From NCBI GenBank assembly GCA_030144725.1, contig JASKMD010000003.1, forward strand, positions 12,031,576 to 12,095,575: a stretch of DNA of 64,000 nucleotides, read 5' to 3'. Positions 1 through 9,095 of the stretch are shown here, piece by piece (the first letter of the stretch is position 1; every line of letters begins with the position of its first letter). Origin of the DNA: Haematococcus lacustris (taxonomy: Eukaryota; Chlorophyta; Chlorophyceae; Chlamydomonadales; Haematococcaceae). A model generated the notes under the pieces. That model saw only the letters and a program-made list of their open reading frames with translations, ran no database searches and was not told the DNA's origin. The position numbers were made by a program, and so were the translations under genes.

Positions 1-301
1 GCCTCACCACCTCACAGGTGGCAGGCATGGTGGCTGGAGGTTCTGGGGCCATTTGCACCAAGAAGACAAACCAGCAGCGGCGAATGCTCATGCGCGATGT
101 GCACCTCATCCATGCGGACAAACATTCAAGGCATCTCATCATAAGAATATCTCAAAGACCCACTTTAGGAGGATCCCTTACTATACACGCATTAGTCGCC
201 TACAATCAATATTGTGTATAACTAGGTTGAATTACAAAACTCACACCCTAGGTGTGAAGCAGGACGGTGTGGAGCTGGGTGTGGAGGTGGGTGGGCTACA
301 C
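1..301. other. No exon recognised (AXR1 intron or flank)
   Basis: Neither strand gives a continuation of AXR1 or another recognisable protein. The exon 3 donor lies at 301-300, so this is probably intron 3. Confidence 0.5.
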
Positions 302-1694
302 CTGCCTGAGGTCATCCACTATGTTGTCGGGTTTAGACTCCACCACATGATGCTCTGGTATGCTGGGCTGCAGGGCAAGGGGGGGTCAGGTCAGGAGGGG
401 TCGGGTCAGGAGGGGTCAGGTCAGGAGGGTCAAGTCAAGAGGGTCAAGTCAGGTCAAATCAAGAGGGTCAGGAAAGTCAAGGGGGGCCAGGTTAAGAGGG
501 GTTGGGTATGGCAAGTGAGGGGCTCAGTGAGGTTAGGCACCCACCCTGAGCCATCCCATGAGTCCATAGGAGCGCACTGCCAGCAGTAGCACGTTGTGTT
601 TGCGGCACTCCTCGTCAAGCCGCACCAGATCGCCTTCACACATCTTAGGACACACACATGCATGTACACACACACTTGAGCAAGCAACAGCGGTGTGCCG
701 CAGCAGGTGCGCCACAGCATAGCCTGAAGGTGACTGCTGTGCGGCACGCTGTCCATGTGAGGGCAGGTGAGGGCAAAAGCTCTCCCTAGGGAGGGGGAGG
801 GCTCTGCCGGTATGCTGAGCCTAGTCAGGCGCAGGCAGCTGTGGTGCTTAGTGCAAACGAGCAAACCCAGTGACAGCTTGCTGTGACAGTCTGCTGGTTG
901 CTACGCCATGCTGACGAACGGCTACAGGGTGTGAGGGTGGTGAAGGTGCCCACATGACTGCTGCAGGTGCTGGTGCTCCTGTGGGCTGCTCCCTGCTCTT
1001 GCTGCTAGTGTCAATATCGCTGGCTGGGGTGCTCCAACGCTGGGCATAGGTGCATGCAATGGCCGACATGACAGACATGGACACGAACTGGGTGTGCAGC
1101 AGCGGTCCTCTCACCTAACAGCCTGCCTGCCTGATGGCTGATGCCCGCCACCTGCTGCCTGCATTGCTGGTGCTGCATCCGCCCCTGCCCCACTGCCTGC
1201 ATCCCTGCACCTTTGCCTGCCAAGTAGCTTACCTGTGTGGCAATGACCACTGTGAACTCTGCGATGAACTGGGGGTTGGTGGCCAGCAGCTGCTCTGGGG
1301 ATTCCTCCACATAGCTGCCAGCCACGGCGTCATTCAGCTCCTTTACCAGCTCCGTCACAACCTTGGCTCGGGGCTCCCCCAACCTGCTCGACTCCACCAT
1401 GAAATTGTTCCCAAGGTCCCTAGCGGACACCTTGGCGCCATCCACCACTGTGAAGGACGCGATCCCGCCCAGCACCAGGTTCTTCAAGGTTTCTGATCCC
1501 GTGGGCCCGCAATTCAGCAGCACAACGCGGCACTTCTCCAAACGCTGCTGGCCATGTGCGCCCCATATGCGGATTTGGCGATCGTAGCGCTTGTTGCTGC
1601 CGTCCATGCCTCGTTGCGGACTGCACTCAACCTGACCGTTTACGGTATCTGCGCCACTGCCGCTGTCGGTCTCCGCGGCGACCCCGTCAGCCAT
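302..1694 (-). CDS. AXR1: NEDD8-activating enzyme E1 regulatory subunit (AXR1/NAE1/APP-BP1), 5' exons, partial
   Basis: Catalytically inactive half of the heterodimeric E1 that adenylates NEDD8/RUB for cullin neddylation; it pairs with UBA3/ECR1. Three exons are readable: 1233-1694 (ATG at 1694, 154 codons), 545-643 and 302-367. All three are phase 0 and bounded by GT/AG. Exon 1 has a 35-residue acidic or Gly-rich leader, then the ThiF/E1 opening RYDRQIRIWG, the Rossmann-like stretch VVLLNCGPTGSETLKNLVLG and FTVVIATQ. Exon 2 reads MCEGDLVRLDEECRKHN followed by VRSYGLMGWLR, and exon 3 reads IPEHHVVESKPDNIVDDLR. These join without gaps onto the human and plant NAE1 order (VVATQ, RTYGL.G, KEHP..ESHPDN..DDLR). 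Like other NAE1 proteins it lacks the catalytic cysteine region of full E1s. I find no exon below 302, so the C-terminal two thirds lies off the window or beyond an unreadable intron. Family call is firm. Confidence 0.5.
384..490. repeat. GGTCAGGAGGGGTC-type minisatellite in AXR1 intron 2
   Basis: Degenerate tandem units built from GGTCAGGAGGGGTC and GGTCAAGAGGGTCAAG fill most of the intron between AXR1 exons 2 and 3 (368-544). Confidence 0.5.
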
Positions 1695-2333
1695 TAAGGG
1701 TTACCGCCTCGCAGCTCGTAGGGAGGCGCCATCAATAAAATAGACATTGAGATAGCATTCAATCATTTGGTTTAAGGACAGCTGGACAGCTGGATAACTG
1801 CAGCGCTTAGTAAGCGCGCGGCGGTGTGCGGAGAACGCAGCATTGAACAGCCTTCACATGTTGCAGCCTTCCTCAGGCTCAGGCACTCCTGCTGCTCACA
1901 CAGGAGCTTGGCTTCACTCTGTTCCATGTTCTGTGTGGGTGGGCAGGGCAGGACAGCCCCTCTGTAGAGTTCCCCGCACCAGGCCCAGCCCTAAGTTAGG
2001 TAGGCAGTGAGAGGGCTGGGAGGGGGTGGGAAGGGAGGTGGGAGGGCGGGGCTTAGGCTGGGAGGGGGTATGAGGAGGTAGCAAGGCTAAGCTAGTGCGC
2101 CCCAATCCCCTCGCCACGTCAGCCCTAACCTCCCTACAACCACCCCCATAAGCCCACACGCACCTCCTCCCGCACTGCAGCCACCCCAGCCCAGCTCCCT
2201 CCCTGGGTGCCACTACTTAAACCTCCTGCCACAGATCAGGGACTCCACCATTAGGCAGCCCTATGACTAGGGAGCGACCGGCCCGACTATAGCTCCTCGA
2301 ACCTTGCTTCCGCTTCCACCGCCGACCAGCGCG
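1695..2333. promoter_or_regulatory. Divergent intergenic region between AXR1 and a small ORF
   Basis: AXR1 starts at 1694 on the minus strand and a short ORF starts at 2334 on the plus strand, leaving a 639-bp head-to-head interval. It is GC-rich with purine runs near 2010-2080. I see no clear TATA box. A shared promoter is an inference from layout only. Confidence 0.5.
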
Positions 2334-2531
2334 ATGGCTGCGCCTAGCCCCGATGACCCCAATGCGCTGGGGTCGGATGGTCTGCCCAAGATTGCCCGTA
2401 CCACCACGCAAACCTTTGGAGGGAAGGAAAGCACTGTCGCTCAGGTGTACAATCAGGTCAAAGGGCTTCATTATGCGCGCGTACATTATCTGAATCAGCC
2501 TAAACATCCGGAGCTGGTCGTCATCGCATGA
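2334..2531 (+). CDS. Hypothetical 65-aa protein
   Basis: ATG at 2334 (context GCGATGG) to TGA at 2529-2531. The product begins MAAPSPDDPNALGSDGLPKI, contains FGGKESTVAQVYNQVKGL and ends HPELVVIA. It is hydrophilic with no signal peptide, membrane segment or repeats. Codon use and the divergent position next to AXR1 look gene-like, and the composition is not low-complexity. I recognise no family. It could be one exon of a longer gene: a CAG/GTGGGA possible donor follows the stop at about 2550. An in-frame ATG-like start further upstream (2304) is possible, but the 2334 ATG has the better context. Confidence 0.5.
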   Translation: MAAPSPDDPNALGSDGLPKIARTTTQTFGGKESTVAQVYNQVKGLHYARVHYLNQPKHPELVVIA

Positions 2532-3086
2532 GCAGTAGCCAAGAGCAGCAGGTGGGAAGCTTGGACTTCCGGTGAGTGCACATGCGGCTTGGGTGTTAAT
2601 CTAGTTCATCTGCTTGCTAAGCCTTAGCTGACTGATGATTGCTTGCAGTTGTAGACAGCTGGAGCATGACAGGTGTAGCATGGCTTGGTGGTTGCAAGCA
2701 AGGCCACGATGGCGTAGAGCAGCAGCCAACAAGGAGGTAGCAAGGAGTCAGCAAGGCATGACACGGAGCAAAATTGTGAGTGGCCGGCCCCTGGACATGA
2801 GTGGCCCCCAATGCCCAGCCTAATCACAAGGATGCCTCGTGCTGGCTGCAGGCTTGATGTTCACACTCCTGTCCCTTGGCCCCTTCTCCCTTCCCTACCC
2901 CGTCCCACCACCACCACTTCCGAGTCTTCTACCCACCTACTTCCCCCCCTCCCCTCCCCCCCATCCCACGACACACGCTGGAGCTTGGAGCGGGCAGCCT
3001 GGATCGTGCAGTCTGAAGCTGGACGTTGTTGTTGTGTTGTGTTGTGTGTTGTTAGGGTACACAAAGGGGTTCACCCCCCCTAAAGT
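2532..3086. other. Intergenic, nothing recognised
   Basis: Pyrimidine-rich stretch at 2880-2970 and a TTG/TGTTG-rich stretch at 3026-3055 leading into a satellite. No supported gene. Confidence 0.5.
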
Positions 3087-3345
3087 CCAGCCCAGCCCAG
3101 CCCAGCCCAGCCCAGCCCAGCCCAGCCCAGCCCAGCCCAGCCCAGCCCAGCCCAGCCCAGCCCAGCCCAGCCCAGCCCAGCCCAGCCCAGCCCAGCCCAG
3201 CCCAGCCCAGCCCAGCCCAGCCCAGCCCAGCCCAGCCCAGCCCAGCCCAGCCCAGCCCAGCCCAGCCCAGCCCAGCCCAGCCCAGCCCAACCCAGCCCAG
3301 CCCAGCCCAGCCCAGCCCAGCCCAGCCCAGCCCAGCCCAGCCCAG
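3087..3345. repeat. CCCAG pentanucleotide satellite (about 52 units)
   Basis: Uninterrupted CCCAG units apart from one CCCAA variant at 3286-3290. Open frames through it on both strands are artefacts of the repeat. The reverse complement of the same pentamer forms the array at 55.7 kb. Confidence 0.5.
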
Positions 3346-3612
3346 CCATGGGGCATTGGGCATAGGCAGCAAGGCAAAGTGCTTAGCAGTCTCGTAGTGA
3401 GTGTTACCGGTCCTTGCTTGTTGTGCACATAGCATAGGTGGTGTGTGAGGCATGAGTCAATGTGTTGTGGTGGTGGTGTGTTGTTGAGGTGTTGTCATGT
3501 TGTTGTGTTGTCGTGTTGTTGAGGTGTTGCCACCACCTTACATCAATGCATGTACTTAGCATCAGCGATACATGTCTTCTGTAGTGGTGTTGCAAGGCAG
3601 TTGAGCTGGAGA
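3346..3612. other. TGTTG-rich spacer before the hAT element
   Basis: GTTGTTGAGGTGTTG-like direct repeats at about 3475-3535; no gene seen. Confidence 0.5.
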
Positions 3613-3620
3613 CATGTATT
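3613..3620. repeat. hAT target-site duplication, left copy
   Basis: CATGTATT immediately left of the element. It is identical to 7179-7186 and 8 bp long, as expected for hAT. Confidence 0.5.
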
Positions 3621-3630
3621 CAGGGCTGTG

Positions 3631-3680
3631 AAGACGACAAGACGAAAAGACGAGACCGTAGACGAACAGACGAAAACCGA
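3631..3680. repeat. hAT left subterminal repeats
   Basis: Several AGACGA/ACGAAAAGACG units, mirrored by the right subterminal block; probable transposase-binding sites by analogy with other hAT elements. Confidence 0.5.
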
Positions 3681-3871
3681 ACCGTCTGCCCCTTTTTCGG
3701 CTGCATGCGACCAACATTTGTCTCTTGCTAAGCTACTTCTATTCTTCCTGTTTATGGGCCTATCCGCGAACGGGCTCGTAATTCAAATTTTCTTTGATTT
3801 TCTAGTTCGGTAGTGGTTGCGCCAACCGCCTGCGCCTGCGCCTGCGCCACTACCAACCCATCTGCCGGGCC

Positions 3872-4713
3872 CTGCTGGATACTGATAGCAGCGACGATGA
3901 GCGCCAGCGGCAGCAAGACGATTCCGACGCTGACGCTGACAGGCTTCGAGGGCAGAATGGCGACTTTCTTCTATACCTGCAGTTGTACGAACTCGAAGGG
4001 AGAGCTGGGTGAGTATGGGGGCGCCCGCCATTTCGCAGGCCCCTTGCCCGCCGCAACCCCGCATCTTGCACACTGTGCGCAGGCGGGAATGGGACGTACT
4101 GCCCAGGTCTCTTGACCACTACAAGACTGTCACAAAAGCCGTCGATGCAAATGGCGAGCGGCTCTGCGGCGACAGCCATTACCACACGTGGTACAGGATG
4201 GGAAGGGGCACGTTCGATTGGCTTAAGCGTCAGCTCCGACCACTCATCAAGACCCGTCGTTTAAGCTCTGACCAGCGCCTAGCCCCAACGCTGTGGTTCC
4301 TTGCATCGGGCTCCTCTATGCTCTCTGTGGCCAATGAGCTGGGTATGGGCCACTCCACTGTGCACGAGGCGGTTCATGAGGTGTGTGCTGCCATAGTGAC
4401 CATACTGTCCACGAAAATCAGGATGCCCACCACAGTTGATCAGCTGAAGGCTAGTGCAGCCAAGTTTATGGCAGCCGGGAACGGCATGCCACAGTGTTTT
4501 GCTGCTGTGGATGGAGTTCACTTTGCAGTCAAAGACTGGGGTGTGCGTGCCATGGTCAACCGCAAGGGCTTTACTTCCTACAATGTGCTAGCATTGATTG
4601 ATGGTGACGAGCAATTCATCAATGTGGAGGTTGGTTGCCCAGGCAGCATGCATGACGCCCGTGTCATGGCTGAGAGTGAGTTGGCTGATGGCTTGCATGG
4701 AGAACTTGGCCAG
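3872..4713 (+). pseudogene. Harbinger (HARBI1-like, DDE_Tnp_4) transposase, 3'-truncated
   Basis: Two exons: an acidic N-terminal exon ending at 4008 (donor GTGAGT; ...LLDTDSSDDERQRQQDDSD... to YELEGRAG) and an exon from 4083 (REWDVLPRSLDHYKTV...). The second carries the helical RMGRGTFDWLKRQLRPLI region, LGMGHSTVHEAVHEV (HTH-like) and the nuclease blocks QCFAAVDGVHF (first Asp) and GCPGSMHDARV (second Asp). Sequence after GELGQLLW is unrelated, so the last acidic catalytic residue and the C-terminus are missing and the product cannot be an active transposase. The first coding residues are uncertain because I see no convincing ATG. Confidence 0.5.
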
Positions 4714-4739
4714 CTGTTATGGGCTGCTGACTGCTGCAT

Positions 4740-4898
4740 CTGCTGCGCTTGCATCTGCTGTTTCTGCTGCACCACGACTTGCAGGCACCGCTGCTGGAGA
4801 AGGCGCATCTGCTCCAACGTCAGCGTCGTGGGCTGAATCCCTGTAGCTAATAGGGACGCCGCTGCCAGGGCATTCGCCTCCACCAGCAGACCCTCCAT
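4740..4898 (-). pseudogene. Harbinger second ORF, N-terminal fragment
   Basis: ATG at 4898 gives MEGLLVEANALAAASLL, then TLEQMRLLQQRCLQVVVQQ and a Gln-rich tail. The same N-terminus recurs at 15481 on the plus strand (MEGLLVEANAMALAFLI ... PPEEMRLLQGRCLQVVVQQ). Conservation at protein level in two copies argues that this is the element's accessory ORF. Harbingers usually carry a Myb/SANT protein, but no such motif is visible in this short piece. Confidence 0.5.
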
Positions 4899-5216
4899 GC
4901 TGGGCTGTTTAGCACTGCACGAAGCCGACCACGTGTGTGTGTGTGAAAGAGATTATTTTCAATTTACTCCTTTTACTCAGTGGGAGAAACCAGGCCGAGA
5001 AAAAGGAGAAAATTTGAGCGTAATCCCTCCCGAGTGAGGACCCTAAACGTCGACCATTTGCAGCGCTGAACCACTCCCCGGGCTGTTGTTATAGCACAAT
5101 AGAATCCTTCGGGGTCAGACCAGTTAGAGCTGCAGCCAGTCGTGCGGGCGGCCAAAAAGCGTAGCGGTTGGGGCGAATAATTTAAAAGTTTTTCTCGTCG
5201 GTTCGCGGATAGGCCC

Positions 5217-5571
5217 TATATCTATGTAAACTTGCAGCAGCTTTCACGATGCTACGAAGGCTATCCTCCACTTCAAATCATGAGGTCATGAGTTCAGATC
5301 TGAGGCATGAGGTCAGATCTAGCCTAATATTGACAACCCAGAGCTCGAGCAAATCTTGCAGCCCACGAGCTCCATGGCGGTCTCTCAACAATAGCACGTA
5401 GCCGGTACCGTCTCCACCTGAAATTGGTGACAACAACAATTCATAGTCATGTGTGTCTCCATGCAGTCTCCATGCAGTCTCTCCAAGTCTCCACAACAAA
5501 CAAATGCTTCAAGGATGGTGCAAGACACATGGTACAAGACACATGGTTATACAACATGCGCTTACCTTAGT
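5217..5571. other. hAT interior downstream of transposase, no gene seen
   Basis: Non-coding in appearance; contains GAGGTCA/AGATCT short repeats around 5280-5320. Confidence 0.5.
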
Positions 5572-5620
5572 GCTTCCACGGGCATTATGCTTCCACGGGC
5601 ATTATGCTTCCACGGGCTGC
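5572..5620. repeat. 17-bp direct repeat x 2.9
   Basis: GCTTCCACGGGCATTAT occurs nearly three times in tandem and overlaps the last codons of the hAT transposase (...QQPVEA, TAA). Confidence 0.5.
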
Positions 5621-6981
5621 TGCCACTCAGCCTCTGGCTGTGGCTTAGGTCTGCGCTCCAGGACCCTCTTGTTGAAGTATATGAACGCCAGGAGCCACAT
5701 GCGGCCCAACAGCAAGCTTGACCGCTTGTCGCTCCAAATGTGCTTGAACGAGCTGAAAACCCGCTCGTTTGCTGCAGCTGTTGCCGGGATGCACAAAACC
5801 CGTTGCGCCGCTGCCTGCAGTAGGGGGGCAAAGCCCCCCCTCTCAGCCCACCATTTCAGGGGGTGGGCGGTGAGGTGTGGAGCAAAATGGATAGGCAACA
5901 GCTGCGTGCGGGAAAGCAGCTCTGACGGGGGTGCACCCCAGCCTCGCCGCAGCTGCTCCAGCGCCATAGCCACCGGCTGGTCTGCTTGGCTGTCATCAAC
6001 AGTGACCAGCCGGGACAGGGCCTGCTCTGCTTGGCTGAACTGGGCAGGGGTGAACTGGAAGTCCAACATCTTGTAGCGAGGGTCCAAGATGGCTGCCAAG
6101 TACAGCACCTGGCTGTCACCATACCGCCAACGCGCTTTGAAAGCTTCTGCTATCTGCGGATAGCTTCTGCGGATAGCTTCTGCTAGCAGCTCCCTACTGC
6201 CAGCCATCCAAGCTTGGCAGTGTTTCTCCTGCTGCCGCTCTTGCTGCCGCTTCAGCCAAGACAGGGCAATTGCCACTGGGGTGCCTGCGAGGTGGGGCTG
6301 CACGGAGAAAAGGGCGGGGTCTGCAGATTGGGAGGGGGTGGTTGGCTGCTTGGCAGCCACCAAACACGCATGCAGTGAAGGTAACTGCCCATGGGCCACC
6401 AATGCAGCCGGGTCTTGGTTGCCCACTGCAGCCCCCCCAGCTTGCTGGCCGTAGTGCATTTCAATAGCCGTCGCGCCGTAGAACACATCTGCCATGTTTG
6501 CTGTGTCGGACTGAAGGTCAACCTGGAACTGGGTGACTGGGTACATGAGCTGCAGGATTGCCTTGTTGTCATCCCAAAAGCCTGCACGCAAGGTGTCCTC
6601 CTTGATGGAGGCTGATCGCTGCTGCTGCTTGACGTCCAGGCCTGGCCTCTCATAGCTGCTGTCGGTGACGGCACTTGTAAGTGCTGCCTTGTTGACCTCC
6701 AAGCTCTCAATCATGGTAGCTGCGCTGTGCATGCGCGTAGCACAGGGCAGATGCAAGCCCATGCCAACACCGTGGACGCCTCGGAAGTGAAGCAAACGGC
6801 TGGCGCGGAAGGTGGAGCGCGTCCAGAACTTCACCATGTCACGCACGGCATCAACATGCGCTTTGATGCGGGCCAGGGCCACCAAGTCTGCACAATGCAA
6901 GGGTTGACATGATAGACCGAAATTTGTTGCACTTGTGCGGCAGTGGGCATCGAAGGCTGCTGCATCGTCGACTGCATCCGC
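5602..6981 (-). pseudogene. hAT transposase, C-terminal part with dimerisation domain
   Basis: One open exon of 460 codons from a possible acceptor (TAG/G) at 6982-6983 to TAA. Visible blocks: VRDMVKFWTRSTFRASRLL, CATRMHSAATMIESLEVNK (the hAT 'R-x-S' region), LYLAAILDPRYKML, and the C-terminal hATC block HPLKWWAERGGFAPLLQAAA ... IPATAAANERVFSSF ... SDKRSSLLLGRMWLLAFIYF. The last block is diagnostic of hAT dimerisation domains. The BED finger and first catalytic Asp are absent, and there is no room for them before the right inverted repeat. No internal stop. Probably inactive, yet cleanly open, which suggests recent deletion. Confidence 0.5.
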
Positions 6982-7079
6982 CTACGCGCATTTGATGAGC
7001 CTGGCGGCTCCATCGCATTGCTTGCACAACGCTCAGAGCCACGGGCCGCAAGCGGTCACAGGGGCGGGCACCAGTCACA

Positions 7080-7168
7080 CATCGACAGACGAAAGACAGA
7101 AAGACAGATTGACAGACGAAAGACGAGTGGTTGAGACGAAAAGACGACGTAGACGAAATACGTCTTGT
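7080..7168. repeat. hAT right subterminal repeats
   Basis: GACAGACGAAAGACAG/AGACGAAAAGACG units mirror those at the left end. Confidence 0.5.
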
Positions 7169-7178
7169 CACAGCCCTG

Positions 7179-7186
7179 CATGTATT
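7179..7186. repeat. hAT target-site duplication, right copy
   Basis: CATGTATT directly after the right inverted repeat. Confidence 0.5.
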
Positions 7187-8140
7187 GCTTCCGATGCTTC
7201 TGCTTTTTTGGTGTGGTGTACCACTAAGCACAAAGTAATGATTGTAAGACATGACATGGCAAGTTTGTATCAGATCAGAATCAACATTGTGGAGAGAATG
7301 TAAAATGACACAGGGTCGGTAGGACCCTGCCCGGGGTCGGCAAGACCACTTTCAGTCATAACTCACCCCCCCCTTCCCCTAGCCCACCCCAACCCATACC
7401 CGTATCAACATCTTCGCATAAGCCTAGCTCACATGGACTGTCACATTTGCTGTTCATCACCGCCTCTCAACGGCGCACCGTAAACATTTCATCAACCCAC
7501 TTGTCTTGTGTATGAGCTTGCTATGAAAATGCGGGTCGATGGGCTGCTCACGGCTGGTTTGAGCTGACTTGACGTGAAAAGTACGCTCTTGCGTGGGGTC
7601 GAACCCGGAACATCTCGCACTTGGCTGCCAAGCTACTGAGCCAAGCTATAATTATAGTCCTATAGCCTATAATTATAGCTTTTTACAGGAATCCGAGCCA
7701 ACTATAATTATATGGGCGTACCCTACCTATGACCAGGCGAGGAGGGTGGCAGTATTCCCAGGAGCAGGCTGCTCCAGCCATGGTAGGTGGGGAGCCAATG
7801 CAGTGAGGGGGTGCTTCCGTCAGGTGGTTGAGCAGCCTGGCAGGTTGAACACAACTGCCCCATGCCACCCCCTGCTTCATTAGGCACAGTGCTACCACCT
7901 AAGGCTCCCCCAGGGGACATGAGGCTGGACCGGGACACCATCTCAGGCTCTCCCATGGGGCAGGTGGCTGGACCGACTGAGCGCATTGGGGAGAGCGTGC
8001 AGTACCCCTTGGGAATGTGCACTTGAAGGGCCTGATGGCTCTGCTGCAAGCTGGTGATGGCCAGGCTGCTCATGGCCAGGCAGAGGTTGCACCGGGCAGC
8101 AGAGTAACGGCGGGGCATTGATGGCCATGCCCGTATTCAC
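7187..8140. other. Intergenic, no supported gene
   Basis: Includes a tRNA-like A-box/B-box pair on the minus strand at 7598-7655 that does not fold as a tRNA, and an AT-rich palindromic stretch (TATAATTATAG) at 7646-7680. Confidence 0.5.
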
Positions 8141-8261
8141 CCTGCAGGCTGTCAGCGTATCCATCGTAGCCTAGATGTCTTTGGAGTAATTGTGCCAACA
8201 GCGGATGGGATTTGTAGTCATCAAGGGTGTGACCAATGACGCTATAGTCATGAAAGCTGGA
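8141..8261 (-). CDS. Candidate orphan exon, unknown protein
   Basis: The minus-strand frame reads SSFHDYSVIGHTLDDYKS then HPLLAQLLQRHLGYDGYAD and SLQ, with a possible donor (CAG G/GTGAAT) at 8140. The residue composition (His, Asp, Tyr, Leu pattern) is protein-like and unlike the surrounding low-complexity frames. I do not recognise the family and find no convincing flanking exons. It may be a relic or one exon of a gene I cannot assemble. Confidence 0.5.
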
Positions 8262-8475
8262 GCAGAGCACCGACACTCACTGCCGTTGAACATCAAATCA
8301 AAGCAGGGTTTACTAGTTGGCAACACAATGTCAGCAGTTGTCAAAATTTGTCACCATCATCACCAGCACATGACAGCAAGGTGGCGCTGGCTGTTCTTGG
8401 ACGGTGCATGGCAGCAGTGAGGTAGTGCCAGCTTGCAGAAGACTTGTGGGATGTGATATGTGGCTGCCTGCAGGC

Positions 8476-8742
8476 TGGAAGCCCCAAGCAGGTCAGGTTG
8501 AGGACCACTTTTTGCTGGTTTGAGGCGCCCGTGCGGGGCCTCACGTAGTGCCCCTGGGTGAACCAGGCCACCCCTGGGAGCCTTGGCATATGGGCGAACA
8601 GAGACTGCAACTCTGCCCGCTACCTCCAGCGGGCAGGGGAGGCCCCATGGCCCCCAGTGGTGCTGTGCTGGTGGCCAGACCAAGCAAGGGCGCACCGGCG
8701 CTAAGCAAGGAGTACCCTGGTCTGAGCTTCAAGAAGCTGTGA
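8476..8742 (+). pseudogene. Decayed Fanzor/TnpB-like nuclease relic (copy C)
   Basis: Pieces of the same protein seen at 13.6-14.5 kb occur here in three frames: WKPQAGQVEDHF from 8476; then FEAPVRGLT, a stop, CPWVNQATPG and NRDCNSARYLQRAGEAPW plus PPVVLCWWPDQ; then SKEYPGLSFKKL with its stop at 8742. NRDCNSA corresponds to the RuvC-III D-x-N motif of TnpB/Fanzor proteins. At least two frameshifts and one stop make it non-functional. It is more divergent than copies A and B and in the opposite orientation. Confidence 0.5.
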
Positions 8743-9095
8743 GAGTGAGCACCCAAGACCCTGGCCCAGAAGCCTGTTATACAATAGCATGTGTGCACTA
8801 GGTACTGTCTAGGCTGTTGCTTACATAGGAGCATGTGCTTCACGACAACGTCTGTTGACCCATACCTGAGATTGGGGGCCCTAACAACAAATCCAAATTC
8901 CAGATCACAGCCCTTAGTTGAAGGAGGACATGTGCTGCTTGCATTCAAAGCATGAGTTTACATGTGACGACGAAGCCTATCCAAGCCAATCCGGGCTGCG
9001 CACCAAAGAACCTTACTAATGACGTCTTACACGCATCTTAAAGATAGCTTTAGGTGGGAACTTTGGACTTCACAGGTTGAAGGTTCGCAGCGTAA

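Larger units (their letters stand above)
3756..5216. mobile_element. PIF/Harbinger DNA transposon inserted in the hAT element
   Basis: 16-bp perfect inverted repeats, GGGCCTATCCGCGAAC at 3756-3771 and its complement at 5201-5216, are flanked by the 3-bp duplication TAT (3753-3755 and 5217-5219). Element length is 1461 bp. It contains the 5' part of a DDE_Tnp_4 transposase on the plus strand and the start of a second, convergent ORF on the minus strand. These abut near 4715-4740, where the middle of the element has apparently been deleted. GGGCC-type ends and a 3-bp duplication match the Harbinger superfamily. Nesting proves it inserted after the hAT element. Confidence 0.5.
3621..7178. mobile_element. 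hAT-superfamily DNA transposon with a nested Harbinger insertion
   Basis: Left end CAGGGCTGTGA at 3621 and right end TCACAGCCCTG at 7168-7178 form an 11-bp perfect terminal inverted repeat, flanked by the perfect 8-bp duplication CATGTATT. Subterminal AGACGA/TCGTCT motifs recur at both ends. The transposase remnant is on the minus strand (5602-6981). Removing the nested Harbinger element plus its 3-bp duplication leaves about 2.1 kb. Only about 200 bp separates the transposase exon from the right end, so the N-terminal BED/RNase H start of an autonomous element does not fit. I infer an internally deleted, non-autonomous copy. Intact ends and duplication imply a young insertion. Confidence 0.5.

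Noticed and set aside
7598..7655. tRNA gene on the minus strand (A-box TGGCTCAGTAG, B-box GGTTCGACCCC)
   Set aside because: No 7-bp anticodon loop or acceptor stem forms; at most a tRNA-derived SINE scrap or chance promoter boxes.
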